Assembly: GCA_018895315.1 (NCBI GenBank)
Contig: JAHIOK010000039.1
Span: forward strand, 1 to 11,017
Reading direction: 5' to 3'
DNA length: 11,017 nt
Origin: Actinomycetota bacterium
GTDB lineage: Bacteria > Actinomycetota > Actinomycetes > Actinomycetales > Microbacteriaceae
Every line of letters begins with the position of its first letter. The stretch's first letter is position 1. Positions 1 to 6,723 of this stretch are shown in pieces. The notes beneath the pieces were generated by a model. That model searched no databases, was not told where the DNA came from, and saw only the letters and a list, made by a program, of their open reading frames with translations. The position numbers and the translations under genes were made by a program.

Positions 1-2
1 CG

Positions 3-1559
3 AAGCTGTTCAGCGAACCATACGACTGGAGCTATGACACCGTCCCGCAGCAGAACCTCGAGGGCCGCACCGTGTACTGGCCGCGGGGGAAGACTCTCGG
101 CGGTTCGTCCTCGCTGAACGCAATGATGTGGATCCGCGGTTTTGCCGCAGACTACGACGAATGGGCGGATGCCGCGGGCCCGGCGTGGTCATGGGATGCC
201 CTGGTGCCCTACTTCCAGCGCGTCGAGCGCACCGAGGACCCCGCAGATCCGACCCAGGGCGTCGATGGAGCTCAATCGATCGAGCACCAACGCGACCCGC
301 GCCCGCACACCGCGGCGTTCCTCGCGGCGGCACGGGAGATCGGGTGTGACGTCACGCGGCCCAACCTCCCTTCCGGGCAGGGGTTCTCGCAGACGATGGT
401 GTCGCAGCACCGCGGCGCCCGCGCGTCGACCGCCGACGCGTACCTGCGGCCGGCGAACCGCCGGCGTGCGCTGCGCGTCGTGACCGGGGCGCTGGTGCGA
501 CGCGTGACGTTCGCCGAGGCATCCGTTCCTTCGCGTGGCGCCGCTGAGATGCGGGCGACCGGTCAAGCTGAGGACGATCACGGCCAGAACGTCCTCAGCT
601 CGACCGATTCTCCTCGCCTCGGCGGGGCGGCTCGACCCCGGGCCACGGGCGTCTACGTCGAGATCGATGGCATCACCCGGCACGCCCGCGCACGCCGGGA
701 AGTAATCCTGTGCGGCGGAGCGGTGAACACCCCACAGCTGCTGATGCTGAGCGGCATCGGACCCGCCGACCACCTCGCCGAGCACGGCATCCCGCTCGTC
801 GTCGATTCCCCCGACGTCGGGGCGAACCTGCAGGACCACCTGGTCGCGGGTCTCGCGCCCGAGGCGAAGGGCGGCACCCTCTACGGCGCCGAGAAGCCGC
901 TGCAGCTCGCGAAGTACCTGACGACGCGTACGGGGATGCTGTCGTCGAACGTCGCGGAGGCCTACGGGTTCGTGCGCACCGCGCTCGCCGACGAGGCCGG
1001 GATGGCGGCCGGACTGCCCGACATCGAGATCATCTTCGCCTCGGCCCCGTACGTCGGGGAGGGTCTGGTTCCGCTGCCCGGCGAAGGCCTCACGGTCGGC
1101 GCGATCTTGCTGCGCCCGCGCAGCCGCGGGACGATCCGGCTCGCATCGGCCGACCCGAACGACAAGGCCGTGATCGACCCGCAGTACCTCAGCGATCCGC
1201 TCGATGCGTCAACGATGCTCGCCGGTCTCGCGGTGTGCGAAGAGCTCGTGGCGACCGAAGCGCTCGGCGCAGTGACGACCGGCGGATGGATCCAGCCCGA
1301 GGGCGGCGAGCGCATGACCCCCACAGAGCGCGCGGAGCTCTCGATGCGCCGTTACTCGCACACTCTCTATCACCCCGTGGGTACGGCCCGGATGGGCACG
1401 GATGCCTCGTCCGTCGTCGATCCCGAGCTGCGTGTACGCGGAGTCGATGGTCTGCGCGTGGCGGATGCGTCCGTGATACCGACCATCATCCGAGGCCACA
1501 CGAATGCTCCGGCGATCGTGATCGGTGAGGTCGCCGCGGATCTCCTGCGACGGCACTGA
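3..1559 (+). CDS. GMC-family FAD-dependent oxidoreductase (choline/alcohol dehydrogenase-like), 5' truncated
   Basis: This is a flavin-dependent alcohol or choline-type dehydrogenase of the glucose-methanol-choline (GMC) family. The left edge removes the N-terminus, including the FAD-binding GxGxxG, probably some 50-65 residues; the first whole codon is at 3, and the GTG at 72 is internal. What is visible: the first GMC signature (PRGKTLGGSSSLNAM, about 87-131), the second signature (GGAVNTPQLLMLSGIGP, about 715-765), the active-site His in TLYHPVGTARMG (codon 1371-1373) and an Asn in HTNAP (codon 1503-1505) 44 residues later, the His/Asn spacing of choline-oxidase-type active sites. The substrate cannot be told from sequence. 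Oddity: between VRRVTF and ATGVYVE lies an extra stretch of about 40 polar residues (about 511-640) where relatives usually have a short turn, and its DNA contains a perfect 11-bp inverted repeat. The gene ends 19 bp from the convergent operon with no clear terminator. Confidence 0.93.
   Translation, partial: KLFSEPYDWSYDTVPQQNLEGRTVYWPRGKTLGGSSSLNAMMWIRGFAADYDEWADAAGPAWSWDALVPYFQRVERTEDPADPTQGVDGAQSIEHQRDPRPHTAAFLAAAREIGCDVTRPNLPSGQGFSQTMVSQHRGARASTADAYLRPANRRRALRVVTGALVRRVTFAEASVPSRGAAEMRATGQAEDDHGQNVLSSTDSPRLGGAARPRATGVYVEIDGITRHARARREVILCGGAVNTPQLLMLSGIGPADHLAEHGIPLVVDSPDVGANLQDHLVAGLAPEAKGGTLYGAEKPLQLAKYLTTRTGMLSSNVAEAYGFVRTALADEAGMAAGLPDIEIIFASAPYVGEGLVPLPGEGLTVGAILLRPRSRGTIRLASADPNDKAVIDPQYLSDPLDASTMLAGLAVCEELVATEALGAVTTGGWIQPEGGERMTPTERAELSMRRYSHTLYHPVGTARMGTDASSVVDPELRVRGVDGLRVADASVIPTIIRGHTNAPAIVIGEVAADLLRRH
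566..600. repeat. Perfect 11-bp inverted repeat inside the GMC gene
   Basis: AGCTGAGGACG (566-576) and CGTCCTCAGCT (590-600) are exact reverse complements separated by 13 nt. They lie in the stretch that encodes an apparent insertion in the GMC protein. The mRNA could form a stable hairpin here. Whether it is a remnant of a small repeat element or chance is unknown. Confidence 0.8.
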
Positions 1560-1578
1560 CCGTTCCGCGACGCGACGA

Positions 1579-2214
1579 TCAGCGAGACGACGTGTCGAAG
1601 TACGCGGCGCCGATGATCGCGTCGAAGAAGCCGAGCATGACGCCCGGGATGTCGCCGAGCGGTGTGGAGAGATCGACGAGCAGTACCTGCTTGCTGCCAG
1701 GCATCGTGCACCAGTATCGGGCGTCGAGCCGGCGCTGCACCGCGGTCTCACCACCCTGCTCGATCGTCTGTTCGGTGACGGTGTGCAGACGGACGATGAG
1801 AGAGCCGGGAATCTCGAGGCGGTGTGCCGTGTCGAGGCCCGGCACCGCGAGAAGACGGAAGCTCTCCTCCAGTGCGGCCATCACCGCGTCGGCTCCGGCG
1901 CCGATCGCGGGGCTCATCGACACTCCTTCCGGAACGTGCACGGTGAGCGCGGCGGGAGTGGGCATGCCGGGTGCCACCTCACGGCAGAGGAACAGCGCCT
2001 GCGCACCCGCACGCTGCGCGGCGATGACCGCGTCCTGCAGCGCGACGCGCACACGACCGCGGGCGATGGCCGCGTCATCCGCCGGCCCGACGACGGCGCG
2101 CGATATCTCGTCGACCGCGCGCCGAGCCGCGTCGTCGTCGCGAGGGTCGATGGCGTACCAGGTTCCGGGCAGCCGGAACTTCAGCGTCGGCAGCGCCGTG
2201 TCGACATCCGTCAT
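1579..2214 (-). CDS. Conserved-looking 211-residue soluble protein, last gene of the T7SS-like effector operon
   Basis: I do not recognise this 211-residue protein. It has no signal peptide or membrane segment, so it should be cytosolic. It begins MTDVDTALPTLKF, contains the motif GTWYAIDPRD, a central Ala-rich helical part, and ends with alternating strand-like stretches and an STPLGDIPGVMLGFFDAI segment. The 'strand, S-T-P, helix FDAI' ending recalls Mog1/PsbP-like folds, but this is a weak impression. The ATG at 2214 overlaps the TGA of the upstream lipoprotein gene by one base (TGATG), with AGGG a few bases upstream, so translation is probably coupled. The reading frame stays open further upstream, but that stretch antisense-shadows the lipoprotein gene in another frame and was left out. 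Possible roles inferred only from position: chaperone, immunity or accessory factor for the hydrolase two genes upstream. Confidence 0.82.
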   Translation of the reverse strand: MTDVDTALPTLKFRLPGTWYAIDPRDDDAARRAVDEISRAVVGPADDAAIARGRVRVALQDAVIAAQRAGAQALFLCREVAPGMPTPAALTVHVPEGVSMSPAIGAGADAVMAALEESFRLLAVPGLDTAHRLEIPGSLIVRLHTVTEQTIEQGGETAVQRRLDARYWCTMPGSKQVLLVDLSTPLGDIPGVMLGFFDAIIGAAYFDTSSR

Positions 2215-2672
2215 CAGCCCTGCGCGAGCCGTGCGATGTCGTCTGGGCTCAAGAGCAGCACCGAATTGCCGCCGGACGAAACCTCGAGAACCCCGGCCAC
2301 CTTGACCATGATCTCGAGCGTTGCCTGACCCTGCGAACCGGATGCGGCGACCGCCGCGGGGGCACCCTGCACGGCGGTAATGCCGACGGTGTGCGAGCGT
2401 GCCGTCGCGTCCTGCGCGAGCACGGGAGCGATCAGTCGCACTCTCTGGGCCACGGATTCCACCGACGGGTCGTCGACGTAGACGCGCACGAGAAGCTCGG
2501 TGTTCCACGGGGCACCCGGATGCGTGATGTCGACGGTCGTTCCGAGAACGCCCGAGGCGCGCGTGATCTCCTCCGCCAGAGCGGTGTTGTCGGTCGCAGG
2601 GCTGCAGCCGACCAACGCGAGCATGCTCGCCATGATGCCGGCCACGATCACTCTCCTTGTCGTCTTCATCAT
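2214..2672 (-). CDS. Small lipoprotein; candidate immunity or accessory protein
   Basis: The 152-residue product has a textbook lipoprotein signal: positive N-terminus (MMKTTRR), a hydrophobic core and the lipobox LVGC with Cys23 as the lipidated residue, so the mature protein should be anchored on the outer face of the membrane. The mature part shows no recognised domain; it alternates helix- and strand-like segments (TELLVRVYV, TLEIMVKVAGVLEV, SVLLLSP). Two ATGs sit in tandem (2672 and 2669); either could be used, and both overlap the TGA (2671-2669) of the hydrolase gene, so expression is coupled to it. A membrane lipoprotein immediately after a putative T7SS lipase resembles the lipoprotein-type immunity known for the staphylococcal T7SS lipase toxin TslA (TilA). 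That role is inferred from context, not from homology. Confidence 0.88.
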   Translation of the reverse strand: MMKTTRRVIVAGIMASMLALVGCSPATDNTALAEEITRASGVLGTTVDITHPGAPWNTELLVRVYVDDPSVESVAQRVRLIAPVLAQDATARSHTVGITAVQGAPAAVAASGSQGQATLEIMVKVAGVLEVSSGGNSVLLLSPDDIARLAQG

Positions 2673-4264
2673 TTCCGAGAGTACTGGCCGTACCAGACGA
2701 CCTCATGCGTTCCGGTGGACTCGTTCGCGAAGAACACCTCGTCGCCGGGCCGCACGTCGGGTGCCAGGCTGCGCGCCTGATCGGCGTACATGCTCGAATC
2801 GTGCACGGGCCAGGTGAGGGTGCGATGCGTCTCCCAGTTGGGCCGCGGGATGTAGTCGCTCGGGTCGAGGCCTACGAATTCCAGCGTGTGCACGGGATCG
2901 ACCGCGTTGTTGAACTGGGTCACCCGCACATCGCCGGGGATCTCGCTGGCCTGCTTGTCGATCGCAGATCCCGCCGTCACGACCGCGCCGACGCGCCCCG
3001 CCAGACTCGGGTCCGACGCGAGCTTGCCTGCCATCATGCCCCCGAGGCTCCACCCGGTGAACATGATGGGGGCATCGCTGTCCATCACGCCGGCCTTCTG
3101 CATGGCATCCCAGACGGCCTTCTCGTACTGGGTCCGCACACCGGGAGCCAGCGAAAGCACCGCGTCCGCGCTGAGATCGTTGACGCCGCCCGAGGTGTTG
3201 AAGGGACTCCAGTTCTGGGTGCTAGGCAGCTGCACTCGCCACCCGACGACTGTGCCGGCGTCGTCTGTGATGGCGACCACCCTGATCTCGGTGGAGTCCT
3301 CGCCGCCGAGTCGGTCCTGGTCGCCGACCTGCTGGATGAGGTCGCCGTAGCCTGCCGGAGGCACGTAGTCGGGATCGTCCGCGAAGTCCTTCACCCACGA
3401 CGGGCCGGCCGTCGGAGTACCGAGCGCTTCGCGCAGCACGAACATCAGCAACAGCGCCGCAACCAGAGCCGCGGCCAGGACGAGGCCGATCGCCCCGAAC
3501 AGCGTGAAGATGAGGCCCGCGAGCGCCGCGACGATCATGATGAGCAGGAGCACGACGAGGGCGGAGACGAGGGCGAGCAGCACCTGCTGCAGCGCCTCGA
3601 CGACCGTGGCCAAGAAGTCCTTCACCCACTCTCCGATGACCGACAGGACCTTGCCGACGCCCTCCCAGAACTGATCCCAGTTGTCGCCCCAGGTGTCGGC
3701 ACCGTCGGCGATCGCGGTCTCGATCCGCTCGATCGCGCGGGAAGCCGCCTGGTAGATGTCTTCGCGCGCGTCGCTGAGCACGCGGCGCGCGGCGTCGAGC
3801 TGCGCGTTCGCCTGCGTCACGGCCGCATGGGCGCGACGCGTGTCGTCATCCAGGGTGTCGATCTGCGCGTCCGTCCCTGTCGCCTCGACGCGCACGCGCT
3901 CGGTCTGCAGGTCGCGGACCTCCCCCTCGAGCCCCGGCAGGTGATCCTCGGCGGCGCCAGCCTGATCGGAGGCGACCCGCGCCGTGCGCTGGATGGCCTC
4001 GAGATCGACGGCGTAGGTTCGCAGCGCCCGACCGGTGCCCGCGTAGCGTCCGCGCGCCGCGGTCAGCGCATCTGCCGCATCGGTCGCGGCCTTCCCCGCG
4101 GAATCGGTCGCGAGGCTCCGCTGGTCGGCGACGAGGTCGCGCAGCGCGTCCGCTGCCGCGGTGATCGCCTCGGCGGCGTCGATCAATTGCTGTGCGCGCG
4201 GCGCGAGTTCGTCGGGCCTGCCGTCGAACACATCGGAGAACTCCTCGGCGATGCCCCGACTCAC
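2669..4264 (-). CDS. Putative T7SS-linked alpha/beta-hydrolase (lipase-like) with helical N-terminus and two membrane segments
   Basis: The protein has 531 residues in three parts. Residues 1-225 are Ala-rich, charged, mostly helical and coiled-coil-like, ending in a Trp-rich stretch (TWGDNWDQFWEG, about 191-202); this pattern resembles actinobacterial T7SS secretion-signal/WXG-type N-terminal domains. Residues about 227-277 form two closely spaced hydrophobic segments. Residues about 295-531 look like an alpha/beta-hydrolase of the lipase_3/DUF2974 type: nucleophile elbow GWSLGG with Ser406, probable acid Asp456 in NNAVDPVH, probable base His488 in WPVHDSSMY. The substrate is unknown; a lipid or ester is the natural guess. 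The GTG start at 4264 overlaps the upstream TGA by 4 bp (GTGA) and is preceded by a G-run 6 nt away. With two membrane segments, both soluble parts would lie on the same side unless the protein is exported. It could instead be a resident membrane-bound esterase. Confidence 0.9.
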   Translation of the reverse strand: MSRGIAEEFSDVFDGRPDELAPRAQQLIDAAEAITAAADALRDLVADQRSLATDSAGKAATDAADALTAARGRYAGTGRALRTYAVDLEAIQRTARVASDQAGAAEDHLPGLEGEVRDLQTERVRVEATGTDAQIDTLDDDTRRAHAAVTQANAQLDAARRVLSDAREDIYQAASRAIERIETAIADGADTWGDNWDQFWEGVGKVLSVIGEWVKDFLATVVEALQQVLLALVSALVVLLLIMIVAALAGLIFTLFGAIGLVLAAALVAALLLMFVLREALGTPTAGPSWVKDFADDPDYVPPAGYGDLIQQVGDQDRLGGEDSTEIRVVAITDDAGTVVGWRVQLPSTQNWSPFNTSGGVNDLSADAVLSLAPGVRTQYEKAVWDAMQKAGVMDSDAPIMFTGWSLGGMMAGKLASDPSLAGRVGAVVTAGSAIDKQASEIPGDVRVTQFNNAVDPVHTLEFVGLDPSDYIPRPNWETHRTLTWPVHDSSMYADQARSLAPDVRPGDEVFFANESTGTHEVVWYGQYSRK

Positions 4265-4590
4265 GAGTCGCCCCCGACGCTCGAGCCCGGCGCAGCCGCT
4301 GAATCGAACGCATCCGTCACGGTCGAGGCGAGCTGCGCATCGAGATCCGTCATCGTGTCGACGATCGCATCGAGGAGGTCTTGCACCGTGTGCAACTTCT
4401 CTTCGAGCTTTCCTCGATTGTGGTCCCAGTTGCCGGAGAAATCGCGGACTTTGCCGGCCAGACGCCGCTCACCGGTGAGGTCGGCGACGTCATCACCCAC
4501 GCGACCGGCACTCGCGAACGTGTCGGAGGCGCCCTTGACCCGACCGGATGCCGCCCTGAGCGCACCTAGGTCGAGCTCGAGATCGGTCAT
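4261..4590 (-). CDS. Small WXG100/ESAT-6-like helical protein
   Basis: The 109-residue product is entirely helical in appearance: an N-terminal amphipathic helix (about 4-28), a turn around SGNWDHNR with a single Trp55, then a long heptad-like helix (KLEEKLHTVQDLLDAIVDTM), and a flexible Gly/Ser tail. Length, helix-turn-helix layout and the central aromatic fit the WXG100/EspC-like or LXG-associated partner proteins of type VII secretion; the strict W-x-G is not present. As the first gene of the operon, overlapping the hydrolase gene by GTGA, it is well placed to be the hydrolase's secretion partner. Start ATG at 4590: a -10 box lies 6 nt upstream, so translation is probably leaderless. Confidence 0.85.
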   Translation of the reverse strand: MTDLELDLGALRAASGRVKGASDTFASAGRVGDDVADLTGERRLAGKVRDFSGNWDHNRGKLEEKLHTVQDLLDAIVDTMTDLDAQLASTVTDAFDSAAAPGSSVGGDS

Positions 4591-4596
4591 TCTCTC

Positions 4597-4602
4597 AGGC
4601 TA
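4597..4602 (-). promoter_or_regulatory. -10 box (TAGCCT) of the T7SS-like operon, leaderless type
   Basis: On the minus strand TAGCCT is followed by GAGAGA and then the ATG at 4590. A start site 6-7 nt after the -10 would fall on the A of the ATG, giving a leaderless mRNA. GAGAG touches the ATG and is too close to act as a normal ribosome binding site. A weak -35 candidate (TGGGTC, 4625-4620, 17-bp spacer) touches the adjacent dyad. Confidence 0.6.
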
Positions 4603-4621
4603 GGGGAAGGGCGCGGGGAGA

Positions 4622-4645
4622 CCCATGGGGAGGAATCCCCATGGG
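4622..4645. repeat. 10-bp perfect hairpin/dyad between pip and the T7SS-like operon
   Basis: CCCATGGGGA (4622-4631) pairs perfectly with TCCCCATGGG (4636-4645) around a 4-nt loop. On the minus strand it lies 14 nt after the pip stop and 31 nt before the ATG of the T7SS-like operon. It could end pip transcripts, although no T-run follows, or be a protein-binding dyad: its centre is about 43 bp upstream of the predicted start site, overlapping the -35 position. Confidence 0.75.
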
Positions 4646-4659
4646 ATCAACCGCGGCCG

Positions 4660-5637
4660 TCAGCCGGCGAAACGATCCGTCGCCGCACGGAGGGCGGCGG
4701 CGATTCCTGGCTCGGACGCCGAGTGCGAGGCATCCGGAATCACCACCAGTTCAGCCTCGGGCCACGCGCGATGCAGATCCCACGCCGTCATGATCGGCGT
4801 GCACACGTCGTAGCGACCCTGAACGATGACGGCAGGGATGCCGCGGAGCCGCGAGGCATCCTCGATGAGCTGCCCCTCGCGGAACCACCCGTCGTGCATG
4901 AAGTAGTGGTTCTCGATGCGGGCGAACGCGGTGGCCGTCGCCGGCTCGGTCATGCTCGCGACGAGTTCCGGCGCGGGCAGCAGCGTCAGTGTGGATGCTT
5001 CCCAGCGGGTCCACGCGACCCCAGCGGGGATGTGCACGGCCGGATCGGGATCGAAGAGGCGGCGGTGATAGGCCTCGATCATGCGCGAGCGCTCGAGCAG
5101 CGGGATCGGGGCGATGAAGTCTTCCCAGAGTTCGGGGTGGATCGCGCTCGCACCGCCCTCGTAGAACCACTCGAGCTCGTGCCGGCGGAGCGTGAAGATG
5201 CCTCGGAGCACGAGTTCGGACACGGAGTCGGGATGAGCCTCGGCGTAGGCGAGGGCGAGGGCGCTTCCCCATGACCCACCGAACACCTGCCATTGCCCGA
5301 TGCCGAGGTTGCGGCGCAGGAGCTCCAGGTCGGCGACGAGGTGCCAGGTGGTGTTGTGGCGGAGATCCGCCCTCGGGTCACTCGCGTGCGGCGTGCTGCG
5401 CCCGCAGCCTCGCTGGTCGAGCAGGATGATGCGATAGCGCGCCGGGTCGAAGAACTGGCGGTGCCAGCTCGAGGTGCCCGCCCCCGGCCCCCCGTGCAGG
5501 AACACCACCGGCTTGCCGGCGGGGTTGCCGCTCTGCTCCCAGTAGATGCGGTTGCCCTCACCCGCGACCAGCATTCCGGTCTCGTAGGGCTCGATGGGCG
5601 GATACAGTATTTCGCCGAGGGACGCGGAATCGTTCAC
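4660..5637 (-). CDS. pip: Prolyl aminopeptidase (proline iminopeptidase), family S33
   Basis: A cytosolic serine peptidase that removes N-terminal proline from peptides. The 325-residue length fits the family. Visible features: LYPPIEPYE at the N-terminus typical of Pip, oxyanion-hole motif HGGPGAG (48-54), DQRGCGRS (74-81), nucleophile elbow GGSWGS with Ser122, catalytic Asp277 in GRYDVCTP, catalytic His305 in DASHSASEP, and the cap-domain WEDFIAPIP. The Ser/Asp/His spacing matches the Xanthomonas enzyme. The GTG start at 5637 is chosen because GGGAGG lies 6 nt upstream and because it overlaps the metallopeptidase stop by 4 bp (GTGA). The longer open frame upstream is a shadow of the metallopeptidase gene. 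It is cotranscribed with that gene. Confidence 0.95.
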   Translation of the reverse strand: MNDSASLGEILYPPIEPYETGMLVAGEGNRIYWEQSGNPAGKPVVFLHGGPGAGTSSWHRQFFDPARYRIILLDQRGCGRSTPHASDPRADLRHNTTWHLVADLELLRRNLGIGQWQVFGGSWGSALALAYAEAHPDSVSELVLRGIFTLRRHELEWFYEGGASAIHPELWEDFIAPIPLLERSRMIEAYHRRLFDPDPAVHIPAGVAWTRWEASTLTLLPAPELVASMTEPATATAFARIENHYFMHDGWFREGQLIEDASRLRGIPAVIVQGRYDVCTPIMTAWDLHRAWPEAELVVIPDASHSASEPGIAAALRAATDRFAG

Positions 5638-6500
5638 AGGCTGCCTCCCGGCACAGAGAAAGTGTCGCAGGCGCGTATTCCGCCCTGGTATCCGGCGGCG
5701 AACCAGCGCTGCCGCTGTGCGCTCGATCCGTGCGTCCAGCTCTCGGAGTTCACCTGCCCGCCGGATTCCTGCTGGATGTGGTCGTCGCCGACCGAAGATG
5801 CAGCATCCAGTGCGTCGTTGACCTGCGCCTGGGTGGGTGTCTTGAGGTACGCGATGCCGTCGCTGTCCTTCTGGTTCGCAGCGTTCGCAATCCAAGCGCC
5901 CGCGAAGCAGTCCGCCTGCAGTTCGGTGCGAACGCCATTGCTTGCGGCTCCGGTGCCGTTGCTGGGGTGCTGGCTCATGATGCCCGCAATCTGCTGCACG
6001 TGATGGCCGTACTCGTGGGCGAGGACGTACATCTGTGCCAGCGAACCGGCGGATGCTCCGAACTGCTGACGCAGGAGGGAGAAGAACGTCGGGTCGATGT
6101 AGACGGTCTCCTCCGGCGGGCAATAGAAGGGGCCGGTCGCGTTCGATGCGGTGCCACAGGTGGTGGAGGTCTGCTGGTCGACGATGATCAGCTGGGGTGC
6201 GCGGTACCCATCGAGGCTGCCGGCCCAGAACTGATCGATGACGACGGATGCCGCGACGAGCCGGCACTCGTCGTTCGCGTTCGCCTGGGCACCCGTCGTG
6301 CAGTTCTGGATCTCGGTTCCGCCGCCACCGGCCTGCGTGGTGCCACCGAGGACGCTGGAGAAGTCGCCGCCCGTAAACAGATTGAGCAGGAGGATCGCGA
6401 TCGCTCCGAGGCCGGCCACGCCGCCGCCCGCGATCGCGATTCCGCCACCGCGGCGCCGGGCGTTGCTACCCCCGACGTTCGCGTTGTCGTTGAACGTCAT
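5634..6500 (-). CDS. Membrane-anchored neutral zinc metallopeptidase (YpfJ-like, PF04228 type)
   Basis: The 288-residue protein has a short cytosolic N-terminus rich in Gly/Arg, one membrane segment (about 20-43), and an extracytoplasmic peptidase domain. The zinc site is HEYGHH (His162, Glu163, His166), with a likely third ligand Glu193 in TELQADCFAGAW, the arrangement of the 'putative neutral zinc metallopeptidase' family. Four Cys (67, 79, 115, 127) before the active site probably form disulfides outside the cell. The natural substrate is not known for this family. Start ATG at 6500: a TACCGT -10 box lies 6 nt upstream, and the following GAGGCT could alternatively act as a weak ribosome site. 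It heads an operon with pip. The long upstream extension of the frame to about 7013 runs antisense to mdh and was rejected. Confidence 0.95.
   Translation of the reverse strand: MTFNDNANVGGSNARRRGGGIAIAGGGVAGLGAIAILLLNLFTGGDFSSVLGGTTQAGGGGTEIQNCTTGAQANANDECRLVAASVVIDQFWAGSLDGYRAPQLIIVDQQTSTTCGTASNATGPFYCPPEETVYIDPTFFSLLRQQFGASAGSLAQMYVLAHEYGHHVQQIAGIMSQHPSNGTGAASNGVRTELQADCFAGAWIANAANQKDSDGIAYLKTPTQAQVNDALDAASSVGDDHIQQESGGQVNSESWTHGSSAQRQRWFAAGYQGGIRACDTFSVPGGSL
5644..5649 (-). promoter_or_regulatory. Ribosome binding site of pip
   Basis: GGGAGG on the minus strand is followed by 6 nt (CAGCCT) and the GTG at 5637. It fixes the GTG rather than any later Met as the start, and lies inside the end of the metallopeptidase gene. 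Confidence 0.75.
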
Positions 6501-6506
6501 AGCCTC

Positions 6507-6512
6507 ACGGTA
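6507..6512 (-). promoter_or_regulatory. -10 box (TACCGT) of the metallopeptidase-pip operon, leaderless type
   Basis: On the minus strand TACCGT is followed by six bases (GAGGCT) and the ATG at 6500, the same geometry as at the T7SS-like operon and mdh. Confidence 0.6.
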
Positions 6513-6570
6513 CCGTGCACGCCGCCCCGCAACCGGGAACCTCGCGGGCCGGGTGGGCCCGGTCCGGTTA

Positions 6571-6592
6571 GGGGCCGGGGGCATGGGCCGGG
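6571..6592 (+). repeat. G-quadruplex motif in the divergent promoter region
   Basis: Four G-runs of at least three (6571-6574, 6577-6581, 6585-6587, 6590-6592) are separated by loops of 2, 3 and 2 nt, satisfying the standard G3+N1-7 rule on the plus strand. Base pairing with neighbouring C-runs could compete. Confidence 0.6.
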
Positions 6593-6599
6593 CCGGATC

Positions 6600-6611
6600 T
6601 GTCCCGGGACA
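6600..6611. repeat. 12-bp perfect palindrome TGTCCCGGGACA
   Basis: A perfect dyad about 90 bp from the metallopeptidase promoter and 100 bp from the mdh promoter. It resembles a transcription factor half-site pair, but the regulator is unknown. A related half (GGGGACA) recurs at 6647-6653. Confidence 0.55.
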
Positions 6612-6711
6612 CCTTCGCCCCCGCGGGGCGGGGAAATCACGCCCCACGGGGACACAACGATCCCGGGGCAGATTGCTCACGTGCATGCGGGGGCCGCAGA
6701 TGCCGCGGGAA

Positions 6712-6717
6712 TAGGCT
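6712..6717 (+). promoter_or_regulatory. -10 box (TAGGCT) of mdh, leaderless type
   Basis: TAGGCT, then CTGGGC, then the ATG at 6724: exactly 6 nt between -10 and start codon, with no purine-rich ribosome site in between. This supports the ATG at 6724 and a leaderless mRNA. Confidence 0.65.
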
Positions 6718-6723
6718 CTGGGC

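Larger units (their letters stand above)
6501..6723. other. Divergent intergenic region with two leaderless promoters
   Basis: These 223 bp separate the metallopeptidase start from the mdh start. They hold a -10 box at each end, three copies of GGGCCGGG (6546, 6572, 6585; 26 and 13 bp apart), a G-quadruplex motif, a 12-bp palindrome and several further GC-rich dyads (such as CGCCCC/GGGGCG, 6616-6630). I see no small gene and no convincing -35 box. Confidence 0.7.

Noticed and set aside
1560..1578. Terminator between the convergent GMC gene and the T7SS-like operon
   Set aside because: The 19-bp gap shows no stable dyad or T-run.
2657..4603. 648-codon plus-strand open frame opposite the T7SS-like operon
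   Set aside because: Its His/Arg/Asp-rich, low-hydrophobicity composition is typical of an antisense shadow in high-GC DNA, while the minus strand has triad, membrane and lipobox signals.
4622..4645. Standard Rho-independent terminator for pip
   Set aside because: The stem is good, but no T-run follows on the minus strand (TCTCCCCG), so only a regulatory or Rho-assisted role is plausible.
5638..6267. Long N-terminal extension of pip
   Set aside because: It overlaps the metallopeptidase in another frame; the GTG at 5637 has GGGAGG at 6 nt and gives the normal Pip length.
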